From: Nitrospirota bacterium
GTDB taxonomy: Bacteria > Nitrospirota_A > Leptospirillia > Leptospirillales > Leptospirillaceae
NCBI GenBank assembly: GCA_027415455.1
Contig: DAIBSV010000004.1
Span: forward strand, 1 to 38,185
Direction of reading: 5' to 3'
Length of the DNA: 38,185 nucleotides
In this document: positions 26,009 to 33,666 of the stretch, in pieces
How the letters are laid out: each line of letters opens with the position of its first letter
Numbering within the stretch: the stretch's first letter is position 1
Made by a program: the position numbers and the translations under genes
The notes under the pieces: model-generated
What the model saw: only the letters and a program-made list of their open reading frames with translations
Database searches by the model: none
Told to the model about the DNA's origin: nothing

Positions 26009-28660
26009 TCAGGAACCGACCAGGGTTCTCAGGGCTTCCTCCCGGATCTCGGAGCGGATCGTCCGGAGAAAGTCCGGCCAGGAGGGAGGAGGCGATCCGC
26101 CTCCCTCTGCCCAGGCTGGGCGACCGCCGCCCTTTCCGCCCAGAGACGCGGCCATCTTCCGAACCCAGACATTGACGGGAAAACGCTTTTCGAGATCCGG
26201 CGACGCCCATCCCAGAAGCAGCACGGAGCCTTCGGTCCGGCCCGCCAGAATGATGAGTCCCGAGGAGACGCGGCCCTTGAGAATGTCCATGCGAAGGCGG
26301 AGATCCCGCCCGTCCCGGCAATCCACAACGGAGACGAGGATCCGGATCTCGCCGGCCTCGAAGCTTTCGGCGAGCATGCCGGCGGTCTCGACTTCAAAAA
26401 GGCGGGACTTCGTGGAGCGGAGTTCCTGCTCGAGGGTCTCCCGGGCCTTTTCGTCCGACTCGAGGCGATCGAGGATTCTCCCCCCGGGAATCCTGAGGAA
26501 GCTCCGGATGGAGGAGAGCTCTTCCCGCCATTTTTTTCCCTGTCCATAGGCGGCGCTTCCTGCCAGGGCCTCGATGCGTCGCGTTCCCGCCGCCACCCCC
26601 GATTCGGAGATGACATAGAGAAGGCCAATCTCGGAGAGCTCCCGGACATGGGTCCCGCCGCAAAGCTCGACCGACATTCCGGGAACCTCGACCACCCGGA
26701 CCCGGTCTCCGTACTTCTCGCCGAAAAAGGCCAGAGCCCCTCCCGCCAAAGCCTCCTGACGGCTTTTTTCAGAGATTCTGACCGCCTCTCCGGTCGCGAT
26801 CCAGCCGTTGACCATGGTTTCGATCCTCGCCAACTGCTCAGGGGAAAGCGGTTCCCCGTGAGTAAAGTCGAAGCGAAGACGGTCGGGGAGAACGAGAGAT
26901 CCGGCCTGACGGACATGGTCGCCAAGCACCGTCCGGAGCGCGGCATGCAGAAGATGGGTGGCTGTGTGGTGGATCCGGGCCCCCCGCCGCCAGGCCGGAT
27001 CCACGGAAAGGCGCACCGTCTCTCCCAGGGAAAGGATTCCCGAGCGGACACGTCCCCGATGGGAGATCCACCCCGGATAGGGGCGATAGGCCGATTCCAC
27101 CTCCAAAACCCCGGAAGGAGCCGCAATCTCACCCCGATCCCCCACCTGTCCGCCTCCCTCCGGATAGAAGGGGGTCTCGGCGGTCACCAGTTCGACCGTT
27201 TCCCCTTCCGACACCTCCCGGACGGCTTCTCCGTCACGGACAAGGAAGAGAATCTCTCCGGAGCTTTCCAGACGGTCGTATCCGACAAAAGCGGCCGGCT
27301 TCGAAAGAGCCGTGGGGGGAACCGGAAAGGTGGTTTTCTGGCCGACCCAGGATCGGCGCCCCTGTTCCTTCTGCTCCAACATCCGGGCCTCGAAGCCCTC
27401 AACGTCGACCTGAAAGCCCTCCGGGCTCACCCAGTCCGAAACGACGTCGACAGGGATCCCGTGAGTATCGTACAGCCAAAACAGCGTCTCTCCCGACAGG
27501 GTGGCCTGCCCGTTCTTTTTGGCCTCCGCCATCGACTCCCGGACCAGAGGCAGACCGTATTCGAGGGTCCGGATAAAACGTTCCTCCTCTTCCGCCAGAA
27601 CCGCAGCGACCCGCTCGGTTCCTCCCAAGAGCTCGGGGTAAGGGCCCCGCATCATCTCCACGAACCGCTCTCCCAGCTTCGGGAGAAAGGGATTGGCAAG
27701 GGAGAGGTCGAGGCCGAACTGCACGGCCCGGCGGATGAAGCGGCGCAGGACGTATCCCCGGCCTTCGTTGGAGGGAACGAGACCTTCCCAGATCAGGAAA
27801 TAGCTGGCCCGGATATGGTCAGCAATGACCCGGTAGGCAAAATCTCTGGGGCCCTTTCCTTTCCCGTAAGGGATTCTGGAAAGGGAGCCGATCGTCTCCA
27901 TAAGGGGCATGAAAAGATCGGTCTCGAAGTTGCTCTCCACACCCTGGAGGACCGAAGAGAGGCGTTCGAGCCCCATTCCCGTGTCGATCGAGGGACGGGG
28001 AAGCGGTGAGAGAACGCCGGCCTCGTTTCTGTCGTACTGCATGAAGACGAGGTTCCAGATCTCGAGATAGCGGTCGCAGTCGCACCCTACGGCGCAGGTG
28101 GGACGGCCGCAGGAAAAGGCGGGCCCCTGGTCGACGAGGATTTCCGAGCAGGGCCCGCAGGGCCCGGTGTTTCCCATCTGCCAGAAATTGTCCTTTTCTC
28201 CCAGGCGGACGATCCGGGAAGGAGAGATCCCGGCCACGCTTTTCCAAAGAGCCTCCGCCTCGTCGTCCTCGTTATAGACCGTTACCCAGAGGACATCGGG
28301 GGAGAGACCGACCCGTTTGGTCAGGAACTCCCAGGCATAGGCGATCGCCTCTTTCTTGAAGTAGTCTCCGAAGGAAAAGTTCCCCATCATCTCGAAAAAG
28401 GTGTGGTGGCGACGGGTAAAACCCACCCGGTCGAGATCGTTGTGTTTGCCGCCGGCCCGGACGCAGCGCTGGATGGAGACGCAGCGAGGAGAAGGGGGCG
28501 CCTCGGAGCCGAGGAAGGCGTCCTTGAAGGGGACCATTCCGGCGTTCGTGAAAAGGAGGGTGGCATCCCCCGAAGGAATCAGGGAGGAGGAGGGAACCCG
28601 CCGGTGGCCGGCTCCTCCGAAAAAGGAAAAGAAGTGATCCCGTATGCGCGGGGAGTCCAT
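26009..28660 (-). CDS. alaS: Alanyl-tRNA synthetase
   Basis: A class II synthetase of 883 residues, typical length. The N-terminus IRDHFFSFFGGAGHRRVPSS is followed by motif 2 HHTFFEMMGNFSFGDYFKK and MQYDRNEAGVLSPLPRPSID (motif 3 region, TGMGLER). The editing domain carries the zinc-binding HTATHLLHAALR and CGGTHVRELSEIGL. The C-Ala domain includes GGKGGGRP, the glycine-rich stretch of this family. An extra Cys-rich insertion, CGRPTCAVGCDCDRYLEIWN, is also common in bacterial AlaS. The ATG lies 4 bases after the recA stop. Confidence 0.98.
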   Translation of the reverse strand: MDSPRIRDHFFSFFGGAGHRRVPSSSLIPSGDATLLFTNAGMVPFKDAFLGSEAPPSPRCVSIQRCVRAGGKHNDLDRVGFTRRHHTFFEMMGNFSFGDYFKKEAIAYAWEFLTKRVGLSPDVLWVTVYNEDDEAEALWKSVAGISPSRIVRLGEKDNFWQMGNTGPCGPCSEILVDQGPAFSCGRPTCAVGCDCDRYLEIWNLVFMQYDRNEAGVLSPLPRPSIDTGMGLERLSSVLQGVESNFETDLFMPLMETIGSLSRIPYGKGKGPRDFAYRVIADHIRASYFLIWEGLVPSNEGRGYVLRRFIRRAVQFGLDLSLANPFLPKLGERFVEMMRGPYPELLGGTERVAAVLAEEEERFIRTLEYGLPLVRESMAEAKKNGQATLSGETLFWLYDTHGIPVDVVSDWVSPEGFQVDVEGFEARMLEQKEQGRRSWVGQKTTFPVPPTALSKPAAFVGYDRLESSGEILFLVRDGEAVREVSEGETVELVTAETPFYPEGGGQVGDRGEIAAPSGVLEVESAYRPYPGWISHRGRVRSGILSLGETVRLSVDPAWRRGARIHHTATHLLHAALRTVLGDHVRQAGSLVLPDRLRFDFTHGEPLSPEQLARIETMVNGWIATGEAVRISEKSRQEALAGGALAFFGEKYGDRVRVVEVPGMSVELCGGTHVRELSEIGLLYVISESGVAAGTRRIEALAGSAAYGQGKKWREELSSIRSFLRIPGGRILDRLESDEKARETLEQELRSTKSRLFEVETAGMLAESFEAGEIRILVSVVDCRDGRDLRLRMDILKGRVSSGLIILAGRTEGSVLLLGWASPDLEKRFPVNVWVRKMAASLGGKGGGRPAWAEGGGSPPPSWPDFLRTIRSEIREEALRTLVGS

Positions 28661-28664
28661 GATC

Positions 28665-29735
28665 CTACTCGCCTCCCCGACGGTTCGCCCGGGAGCTCGG
28701 AGCCGCCGGTTCCTCCTCCGGCGGCTTGCTCCGGGTCGGAATTCCGGCCTTCTCGCGAATCGCCTGGTCGAGAGTCTTTAAAAGCTCTGGATGTGACTTC
28801 AGGTGGGACTTGACGCTTTCCTTCCCCTGCCCGATCTTTTCCGAACCCCAGGAATACCAGGACCCGCTTTTTTCTAGGATATTGTACTCGACGCCCAGAT
28901 CGATCAGCTCTCCCGTGATCGAGACCCCCTCGTTGAAGGAGATGTCGAATTCCGCCTGACGGAAGGGCGGGGCCATCTTGTTTTTCACGATCTTGACCCG
29001 GACCCGGTTCCCCAGAACCTGGTCCCCCTCCTTGATCGACTCGATCCGGCGAATGTCCAGGCGCTGGGAGGCATAGAATTTAAGGGCGTTGCCACCGGTG
29101 GTCGTCTCGGGGTTGCCGAACATGACCCCGATCTTCATCCGGATCTGATTGATGAAGATGACGACGGTGGAGGACTTGGAGATGGAGGAGGTCAGCTTTC
29201 GAAGGGCCTGGCTCATGAGACGGGCCTGGAGCCCCATATGGGAGTCCCCCATATCTCCCTCGAGCTCCGCCTTCGGGACCAGCGCGGCCACGGAATCGAT
29301 CACGATCAGGTCGAGGCTCCCGGAACGGACCAGAGTCTCCGCGATTTCAAGAGCCTGCTCCCCCGAGTCGGGCTGGGCGATCAAAAGGTCTTCCGTCCTG
29401 ACGCCAAGCTTGCGGGCATACGAAAGGTCCAGGGCGTGCTCGGCATCGATGAAGGCCGCCATTCCGTTCTTCTTGTGGACCTCGCTGATGGCGTGGAGCG
29501 CCAGGGTCGTCTTGCCGGAGGACTCGGGACCATAGATCTCGACGATACGTCCCTTGGGATATCCCCCGATTCCCAGGGCGATGTCGAGCGCCAGGGAGCC
29601 GGAGGAGACGACCGGGGTCTCGATGATGGGAGCATCCTTTCCCATCCGCATGATGGATCCCTTGCCGAATTGCTTTTCGATCTGAGACAGGGCCAGGTCG
29701 AGGGAACGTTGCTTGCTTGCATCCTTGTCAGACAA
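28665..29735 (-). CDS. recA: RecA recombinase
   Basis: The 356-residue RecA coats single-stranded DNA, pairs homologous strands and triggers SOS self-cleavage. Walker A GPESSGKT is at 69-76, with [17 protein letters not shown], Walker [11 protein letters not shown], and the DNA-binding loops around [20 protein letters not shown] and [20 protein letters not shown]. The start is TTG at 29735 with AAGGGAGA before it, a weak initiation codon for a highly expressed gene. No LexA-type box was recognised directly upstream, and pgpA lies only 35 bases away, so it is likely transcribed from the upstream promoter. Confidence 0.99.
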   Translation of the reverse strand: MSDKDASKQRSLDLALSQIEKQFGKGSIMRMGKDAPIIETPVVSSGSLALDIALGIGGYPKGRIVEIYGPESSGKTTLALHAISEVHKKNGMAAFIDAEHALDLSYARKLGVRTEDLLIAQPDSGEQALEIAETLVRSGSLDLIVIDSVAALVPKAELEGDMGDSHMGLQARLMSQALRKLTSSISKSSTVVIFINQIRMKIGVMFGNPETTTGGNALKFYASQRLDIRRIESIKEGDQVLGNRVRVKIVKNKMAPPFRQAEFDISFNEGVSITGELIDLGVEYNILEKSGSWYSWGSEKIGQGKESVKSHLKSHPELLKTLDQAIREKAGIPTRSKPPEEEPAAPSSRANRRGGE

Positions 29736-29770
29736 TGGTATCTCCCTTGAGTGAAGGTGTGGCCGTCCGC

Positions 29771-30235
29771 CTACCGGCCGTGAAACAGGGCAAAAACGAC
29801 ATAAAGGAGCGCCGCGGCCATAAGACCGGCGCCCGCATCGTCCAGCATCACCCCGAAGCCTCCCGGGGCCCTTTCGAACCAGCGAATGGGCGGAGGTTTC
29901 AGAATATCAAAGAAGCGAAAAAAGACAAAAGCCAACCCGCCCCCCAGAAGCGTATGCGGGGCGACCAGCAGGGTGACACCCTGGCCGAACCACTCATCGA
30001 TCACCACGCAGGACGGATCGGAGAGTCCGGTCTCCTCGACGGCCTTCCAGGAGGCCACCGTACCCAGAACTCCGAGAATCGCGAGCCCCCCCGCAAGCCC
30101 CGCCCAAGAAAGTGGGGGAAGCACCTCCCAGAGCGCCACGCACCCGAAACTCGCGTAAGTTCCCGGAGCCCCGGGGATCAATCCGATCCCGCCGGTCGTG
30201 TATATCCACCGCCAGCGGGAAGAGCTGCGAGCCAA
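29771..30235 (-). CDS. pgpA: Phosphatidylglycerophosphatase A PgpA
   Basis: PgpA removes phosphate from phosphatidylglycerophosphate to give phosphatidylglycerol. The 154-residue membrane protein has [17 protein letters not shown], then [14 protein letters not shown] with the acidic pair, [17 protein letters not shown], and [16 protein letters not shown] with the DD metal-binding pair, in the family order. Three to four membrane helices are apparent. The start is taken as TTG at 30235, seven bases after the preceding gene; the ribosome binding site is poor, and coupling is likely. In many bacteria pgpA also lies next to cinA and recA; cinA is absent here. Confidence 0.92.
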   Translation of the reverse strand: MARSSSRWRWIYTTGGIGLIPGAPGTYASFGCVALWEVLPPLSWAGLAGGLAILGVLGTVASWKAVEETGLSDPSCVVIDEWFGQGVTLLVAPHTLLGGGLAFVFFRFFDILKPPPIRWFERAPGGFGVMLDDAGAGLMAAALLYVVFALFHGR

Positions 30236-30241
30236 GGAGCG

Positions 30242-30955
30242 TCAGGACCGAATGGGGGATCCCATCGACCGTACATGGCGATCGAGGGCTTCGTAGAAGG
30301 CGTCCCCCAGGAAAAAGCGGATCGTTCCCTCCATGGACTCGTACAGGAGCGGCCCGAGATTGCTTTCATGACAGGGCAGATGTGAGAGGAAAGGTGTCGT
30401 CTGGACTCCCAGGATGGTCCGGTTCCCCTCCTGATAGACGGCCAGGGGGTACTGGACGCAGTCCGCGGGCTTCAAGGCCATCCATGAGATCCCGGCATCG
30501 AGAGCGTAGGCATGGATGGAGCAATGCTCCTCCCCATCCGGACCATGTGCCAGGAAGAGGCAGGAATCATGGTCATCCCCGCGGACGATGAGGTTGCACC
30601 GGTAGTCGGCCTCCATCGGAAACATGCGGGCCATGGCGTTCACTTCGTCGACGTCGAGCTCGCAGCCGTCGGGGCACTGCTCGGGACAATCGGCCTCGAA
30701 GGTCCCGCGGGTCCTATAGATCGCCTGACGGTCGGGATCCATGTAAGGCAAGATGCCTTCCATATGGGCTTCGATCCGGCTTTTTTCCCCGGGAGCCAGG
30801 ATGTTCGAACGGTAACAGCAGGTCGAATGGCATTTCTGAAGCACAACGTCGCAGGTATAGGTGGTCGTCCAGAATTTCGGATCGACCCACACACCTGAGA
30901 TTTCGACCATTTCGGGGCGGGTTCCTGGGAAAGGGATAAACTGGGTCACTGCCAT
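30242..30955 (-). CDS. DUF3109-like cysteine-rich protein, predicted metal or Fe-S binding
   Basis: The 237-residue soluble protein has many Cys in clusters: CDVVLQKCHSTCCY (residues about 35-48), DCPEQCPDGCELD, YRCNLI with DSCLF, EEHCSIHAYAL and KPADCVQYPLAV. This resembles the YkgJ/DUF3109 group, thought to bind zinc or an Fe-S cluster; the biochemical role is unknown. ATG at 30955 is preferred because the Cys-rich family core starts soon after it; the frame is open to 31186 but that stretch carries the promoter. It is the first gene of the run that continues to coaX. A palindrome at 30969-30978 and a promoter near 31100 lie upstream. Confidence 0.75.
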   Translation of the reverse strand: MAVTQFIPFPGTRPEMVEISGVWVDPKFWTTTYTCDVVLQKCHSTCCYRSNILAPGEKSRIEAHMEGILPYMDPDRQAIYRTRGTFEADCPEQCPDGCELDVDEVNAMARMFPMEADYRCNLIVRGDDHDSCLFLAHGPDGEEHCSIHAYALDAGISWMALKPADCVQYPLAVYQEGNRTILGVQTTPFLSHLPCHESNLGPLLYESMEGTIRFFLGDAFYEALDRHVRSMGSPIRS

Positions 30956-30968
30956 CGGGGCCTGAATC

Positions 30969-30978
30969 CTAGCGCTAG
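30969..30978. repeat. Palindrome CTAGCGCTAG upstream of the DUF3109-like gene
   Basis: A perfect 10-base palindrome, with flanking ATC/GAT extending the symmetry after one mismatch, 14 bases before the ATG. It lies in the leader of the run that includes recA, so it is a candidate operator, though no known regulator site was matched. Confidence 0.35.
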
Positions 30979-31068
30979 ATCTTCGATTGATCGGGGAATC
31001 GAGACCGGATGCCCCTCTTCCCCCTCGGGAAGACTCTGTCGGCGACTCCGGCCCATTTTCGCGTTTTC

Positions 31069-31096
31069 TTGAAAAAATCCCGTCTTTCAGTATAAT
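31069..31096 (+). promoter_or_regulatory. Near-consensus promoter of the exported orphan protein gene
   Basis: TTGAAA (31069-31074), 16 bases, then the perfect -10 TATAAT (31091-31096). Transcription would start near 31103, about 100 bases before the ATG at 31205, where AAGGAG lies ten bases upstream. Confidence 0.65.
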
Positions 31097-31117
31097 TCCT
31101 TCGACAGAATCCGTAAA
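31089..31117 (-). promoter_or_regulatory. Candidate promoter of the DUF3109-pgpA-recA run
   Basis: Minus strand TTTACG (31112-31117), 17 bases, then TATACT (31089-31094). The leader to the ATG at 30955 would be about 125 bases. Its -10 overlaps the -10 of the opposite promoter by four bases, so the two probably exclude each other. Confidence 0.45.
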
Positions 31118-31204
31118 GTCTGAGGATGGTCCCGGCACCTTAGATTCCTCCCGGGAAGGAGCCGGAGTCCCTCCTCCACCCCCCAAGACAAGGAGCCCCG
31201 CCGC

Positions 31205-31858
31205 ATGAAGAAATCCCTTTCATCCGTCTTTCCGATCCGCAGAGGACCTCTTTTTTCCGGCGTGATCGTCCTGGCGCTTCTGGCCGCCACGATCCTGTCC
31301 GGGACCGATGTCCGCGGCGCCGCGGCGAAGACCACCCGAACGAAAGTCCTTTTCGTGACACAGAATGGTTCCCGGGAAAAGACTCTGGAACTCGTGCAGG
31401 GACAATCCACCCGGCTCCACTACAACCACTTCTGGATGGATGTCACGCGCAACAGGCCTTTTGTCGACCCCGACGGACGCAAGATCGTCGTTCCGGACAC
31501 CCCGACCTTCCGGGGGATCCACGAGATCACCCTCCGCTTCTGGCACCCGCGGGGGGAGCCGAATCTTCTCGACGCGATCGTCGTCAAGGCCTATGACAGT
31601 AAGGGACGCTTGGTCAAGCACGGAGCCTTCGACAGGGGGGTCTTCGTTCTCCTACTCTCGAACAGCCTGTTCAACGGGAACTATGTTCGCTTCGACGGCA
31701 TCGGCCGCTATATTCCGGGGGACAAGTCCTTCTACGTGAAGGTTCTGGTCCGCAAAACCCGCCAGGTGGCGATCATCCCCTTCGTCGACTTCATCAACGA
31801 CTTCACGCGGCAGATCAATACCCAGCCGGTCGTCTCCTGGGCCGTGAAACGCCCCTGA
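31205..31858 (+). CDS. Exported protein of unknown function
   Basis: The 217-residue product has a long basic N-terminus (MKKSLSSVFPIRRG), a hydrophobic segment (about 17-33, LFSGVIVLALLAATILS) and a likely cleavage after RGAAA, so it is secreted to the periplasm or beyond. The mature part is beta-rich with aromatic and basic strands (EITLRFWHPRGEPNLLDAIV, then GVFVLLLSNSLFNGNYVRFD and FYVKVLVRKTRQVAIIPFVD). It has no Cys and no motif I recognise. It stands alone between a near-consensus promoter and a strong hairpin, so it is likely its own, well expressed transcription unit. No function is proposed. Confidence 0.8.
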   Translation: MKKSLSSVFPIRRGPLFSGVIVLALLAATILSGTDVRGAAAKTTRTKVLFVTQNGSREKTLELVQGQSTRLHYNHFWMDVTRNRPFVDPDGRKIVVPDTPTFRGIHEITLRFWHPRGEPNLLDAIVVKAYDSKGRLVKHGAFDRGVFVLLLSNSLFNGNYVRFDGIGRYIPGDKSFYVKVLVRKTRQVAIIPFVDFINDFTRQINTQPVVSWAVKRP

Positions 31859-31875
31859 CGCATTTCTTCCCTCCC

Positions 31876-31902
31876 GGCCGGAGATTCTCTGAATCCCCGG
31901 CC
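31876..31902 (+). terminator. Strong hairpin after the exported orphan gene
   Basis: GGCCGG, one mismatch, GATTC, loop TCT, GAATC, mismatch, CCGGCC: an 11-pair stem starting 18 bases after the stop. What follows is C-rich, not T-rich, so termination would need help or the hairpin protects the mRNA end. Confidence 0.45.
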
Positions 31903-31961
31903 CTCCCCCAATGCTTTCACGGCATCTCCAACTCCCTGCCACAAAAGACAAAAAAAAATTC

Positions 31962-31989
31962 TTGCAATTGAAAAAAATCAGTGTATATT
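31962..31989 (+). promoter_or_regulatory. Promoter of the speD-speE-speA operon
   Basis: TTGCAA (31962-31967), 16 bases, then TATATT (31984-31989), set in an AT-rich island with runs of A that stands out from the GC-rich surroundings. Transcription would start near 31996, about 297 bases before the speD start codon. Confidence 0.6.
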
Positions 31990-31995
31990 CTGACC

Positions 31996-32292
31996 GATTG
32001 TTGACCGGACGCCGTTTTGCCCAGACAATGATTCTGGAGGACGGAATCGTCCCGCAATTCGCCCGCCGATCCCTCCCGGAGGAGACCGTGTTTCCCCGGA
32101 CCATCGACGGGCCTTCCCTGTATCAAAGGAGCCACGTCGTGAACTGCATCACCGACATATCAGGCTCCGGATTCGAGAAATGCCGTCCGGAGATTCGGAA
32201 TCTCATCTTCAAGACATTGACTGAATCAAGCCTTTGGCAGGTCTGGCCAAAAGGCTTCGGTTTGACCTAACGACACAACCAGGGGGTAACGA
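31996..32292 (+). promoter_or_regulatory. Long structured 5' leader of the polyamine operon
   Basis: Several hairpins are visible. GGACG/CGTCC with loop GAAT lies at 32039-32052. Hairpin A, CTCCGGA (32165-32171) with TCCGGAG (32186-32192), and hairpin B, GAGATT (32190-32195) with AATCTC (32199-32204), share bases 32190-32192, so only one can form fully. Hairpin C is AAGCCTTTGGC (32228-32238) with the 3' strand 32246-32257, an 11-pair stem with one bulge. AGGTC in the loop of C (32239-32243) could also pair with GACCT (32264-32268). The leader also contains a 43-codon upstream ORF covering A, B and C. Together these features suggest attenuation or translational control; the ligand is unknown. 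Confidence 0.5.
32139..32270 (+). CDS. 43-codon upstream ORF (candidate leader peptide) before speD
   Basis: GTG at 32139 is preceded by AAAGGAG at a spacing of seven bases. The frame reads NCITDISGSGFEKCRPEI after the start, continues through IFKTLTESSLWQVWPKGFG, and stops at TAA 32268-32270, 22 bases before the speD GTG. The peptide holds two Cys, two Trp and no membrane segment. Its codons run through hairpins A, B and C of the leader, so a translating ribosome would melt them in turn and its stop lies just before the speD ribosome binding site (AGGGGGT, 32281-32287). Whether it is translated is unproven. Bacterial precedent is speFL, the leader peptide that senses ornithine in front of speF. 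Confidence 0.45.
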   Translation: MNCITDISGSGFEKCRPEIRNLIFKTLTESSLWQVWPKGFGLT

Positions 32293-32763
32293 GTGCACGC
32301 ATTGGGAACACATCTTCTTGTCGAACTGAAGGACTGTCAGTCCGACTCCCTTTCTGATCCGGAATTCGTCCGGAACTCCATGATCGACGCAGCAAAAAAA
32401 GCCCATGCCACCATTGTCGACGACAAATTTCACCACTTCAGCCCCTTTGGCGTCAGCGGGGTCGTCGTCATCGCCGAATCCCATCTGGCCATCCACACCT
32501 GGCCCGAGTACCGCTATGCGGCCGTGGATGTCTTCACCTGCGGGGAAACGCTCAAGCCGGAGGTTGCCGCCATCCATCTGGCCCAGGTCTTCCAGTCCCA
32601 GAACCCCAGCATCCACGAGATCAAGCGGGGGATAATCGGAATATCCAACGAAAAGATCGCCCACAAGATCGAGGGGGACGCGCGTCTCTCCGAAACCGAC
32701 GACATGCAGGGGAAAGGAATCGAATCCGATGAACGGAGCGAGAACCTCCAAGTGGTATATTGA
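32293..32763 (+). CDS. speD: S-adenosylmethionine decarboxylase proenzyme SpeD (short bacterial type)
   Basis: SpeD makes decarboxylated SAM, the aminopropyl donor for spermidine. The 156-residue proenzyme has HALGTHLLVELKDC at the start and VSGVVVIAESHLAIHTWPEY around the self-cleavage site between Glu62 and Ser63; Ser63 becomes the pyruvoyl cofactor. The proton donor Cys lies in VDVFTCGETLKPE. The C-terminal extension of about 25 residues (RLSETDDMQGKGIESDERSE) is highly charged and longer than in many relatives. GTG at 32293 has AGGGGGT five bases upstream. It overlaps speE by 35 bases. Confidence 0.96.
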   Translation: MHALGTHLLVELKDCQSDSLSDPEFVRNSMIDAAKKAHATIVDDKFHHFSPFGVSGVVVIAESHLAIHTWPEYRYAAVDVFTCGETLKPEVAAIHLAQVFQSQNPSIHEIKRGIIGISNEKIAHKIEGDARLSETDDMQGKGIESDERSENLQVVY

Positions 32764-33649
32764 GTACGCGGCCCCGTCGCTGGGCCACATGCACGGCATC
32801 GACGGAATCATTGTCTCGCGCCAGACAAACTTCCAGAAGGTCGATATCCTTCGGACAAACGTCTATGGGAAGGCCCTGGCCCTCGACGAGAAGATGCAGT
32901 CGACCCAGGTCGATGAATTCATCTATCACGAGGCCCTCGTCCACCCGGCCATGATCGCACACCCTGCCCCCCGCTCCGTTCTGATTGTCGGTGGGGGGGA
33001 GGGTGCCACCCTCCGGGAGGCCCTGCGCCATCCGACAGTGGAACGCGCGGTGATGGTGGATATCGACGACCAGGTCATCTCCCTGTCGAAGGAGCATCTT
33101 CCCGAATGGCACCAGGGGGCCTTCGACGATCCCCGCTCGACAGTCCTCGCGACCGACGCCCGGAAATATCTGGAAGAATCAAGAGATATTTTCGACGTCA
33201 TCATCACGGATCTTTCCGAACCGGTGGAAGAGGGTCCCGCCTATCTTCTCTACACCCGTGAGTTCTACAAGATCGCAAGCGATCATCTGTCCCCCGGAGG
33301 AACGATTTCTGTGCAGGCAGGTGCGGCGGCGCTACCCTTCATCCTGGCCTTTTCCGCGGTCTACCAGACCATGAAGACCGCCTTCCCCACCGTTCGCGGC
33401 TTCTCGACGAACATTCCATCCTTCGGGCTTCCCTGGGGATTCACGCTGGCGTCGAAAGGGGTCGACCCCCTCGCGATGGACCGCACTGTCGTCGACAGGA
33501 TCCTGGGCGAACGGGGTCTGACCGGTCTCCGCTTCTATGACGGCCTCGCCCATCAGGGCCTTTTCGGCCTCCCGCGCCATCTCCGGACGGAGCTGGACAA
33601 ATCGACGCTCATCATCGAGGACAACCACCCCATCTTCACCTATCACTAG
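32729..33649 (+). CDS. speE: Aminopropyltransferase SpeE, Thermus-like (spermidine or agmatine type)
   Basis: The 306-residue enzyme moves an aminopropyl group from decarboxylated SAM to an amine. The donor-binding motif is GGGEGATLRE (88-97), followed by AVMVDIDDQVI and EHLPEWHQGAFDDPR, and the catalytic region DLSEPVEEGPAYLLYTREFY. Recalled from memory, these stretches are much closer to the Thermus enzyme (GGGEGATLREVLKHPTVE, MPEWHQGAFDDPR), which prefers agmatine, than to E. coli SpeE (GGGDGGTLRE-type). The acceptor is therefore uncertain: putrescine or agmatine. The ATG lies within the end of speD and translation is probably coupled. The next gene, a decarboxylase, begins 17 bases after the stop. 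Confidence 0.92.
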   Translation: MNGARTSKWYIEYAAPSLGHMHGIDGIIVSRQTNFQKVDILRTNVYGKALALDEKMQSTQVDEFIYHEALVHPAMIAHPAPRSVLIVGGGEGATLREALRHPTVERAVMVDIDDQVISLSKEHLPEWHQGAFDDPRSTVLATDARKYLEESRDIFDVIITDLSEPVEEGPAYLLYTREFYKIASDHLSPGGTISVQAGAAALPFILAFSAVYQTMKTAFPTVRGFSTNIPSFGLPWGFTLASKGVDPLAMDRTVVDRILGERGLTGLRFYDGLAHQGLFGLPRHLRTELDKSTLIIEDNHPIFTYH

Positions 33650-33666
33650 ACGGATCAGCCCCCCTG

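Noticed and set aside
29736..29770. LexA box directly upstream of recA
   Set aside because: Neither CTGT-N8-ACAG nor GAAC-N4-GTTC patterns are present, and the gap after pgpA is only 35 bases.
32139..32162. Leader peptide N-terminus NCITDIS resembles the MAGDIS upstream peptide of animal SAM decarboxylase
   Set aside because: Only three residues (DIS) match, the lengths differ greatly, and no common descent is plausible. Treated as coincidence.
32228..32268. SAM-II-type riboswitch pseudoknot
   Set aside because: Topology is superficially similar, but the known conserved SAM-II loops are not seen and the loop lengths here are too short. Kept only as an unspecified structure.
31911..32270. 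A 119-codon open frame beginning at 31911
   Set aside because: Its first part contains the -35 and -10 of the spe operon and is A-rich, so only the part from the GTG at 32139 with a ribosome binding site is considered.
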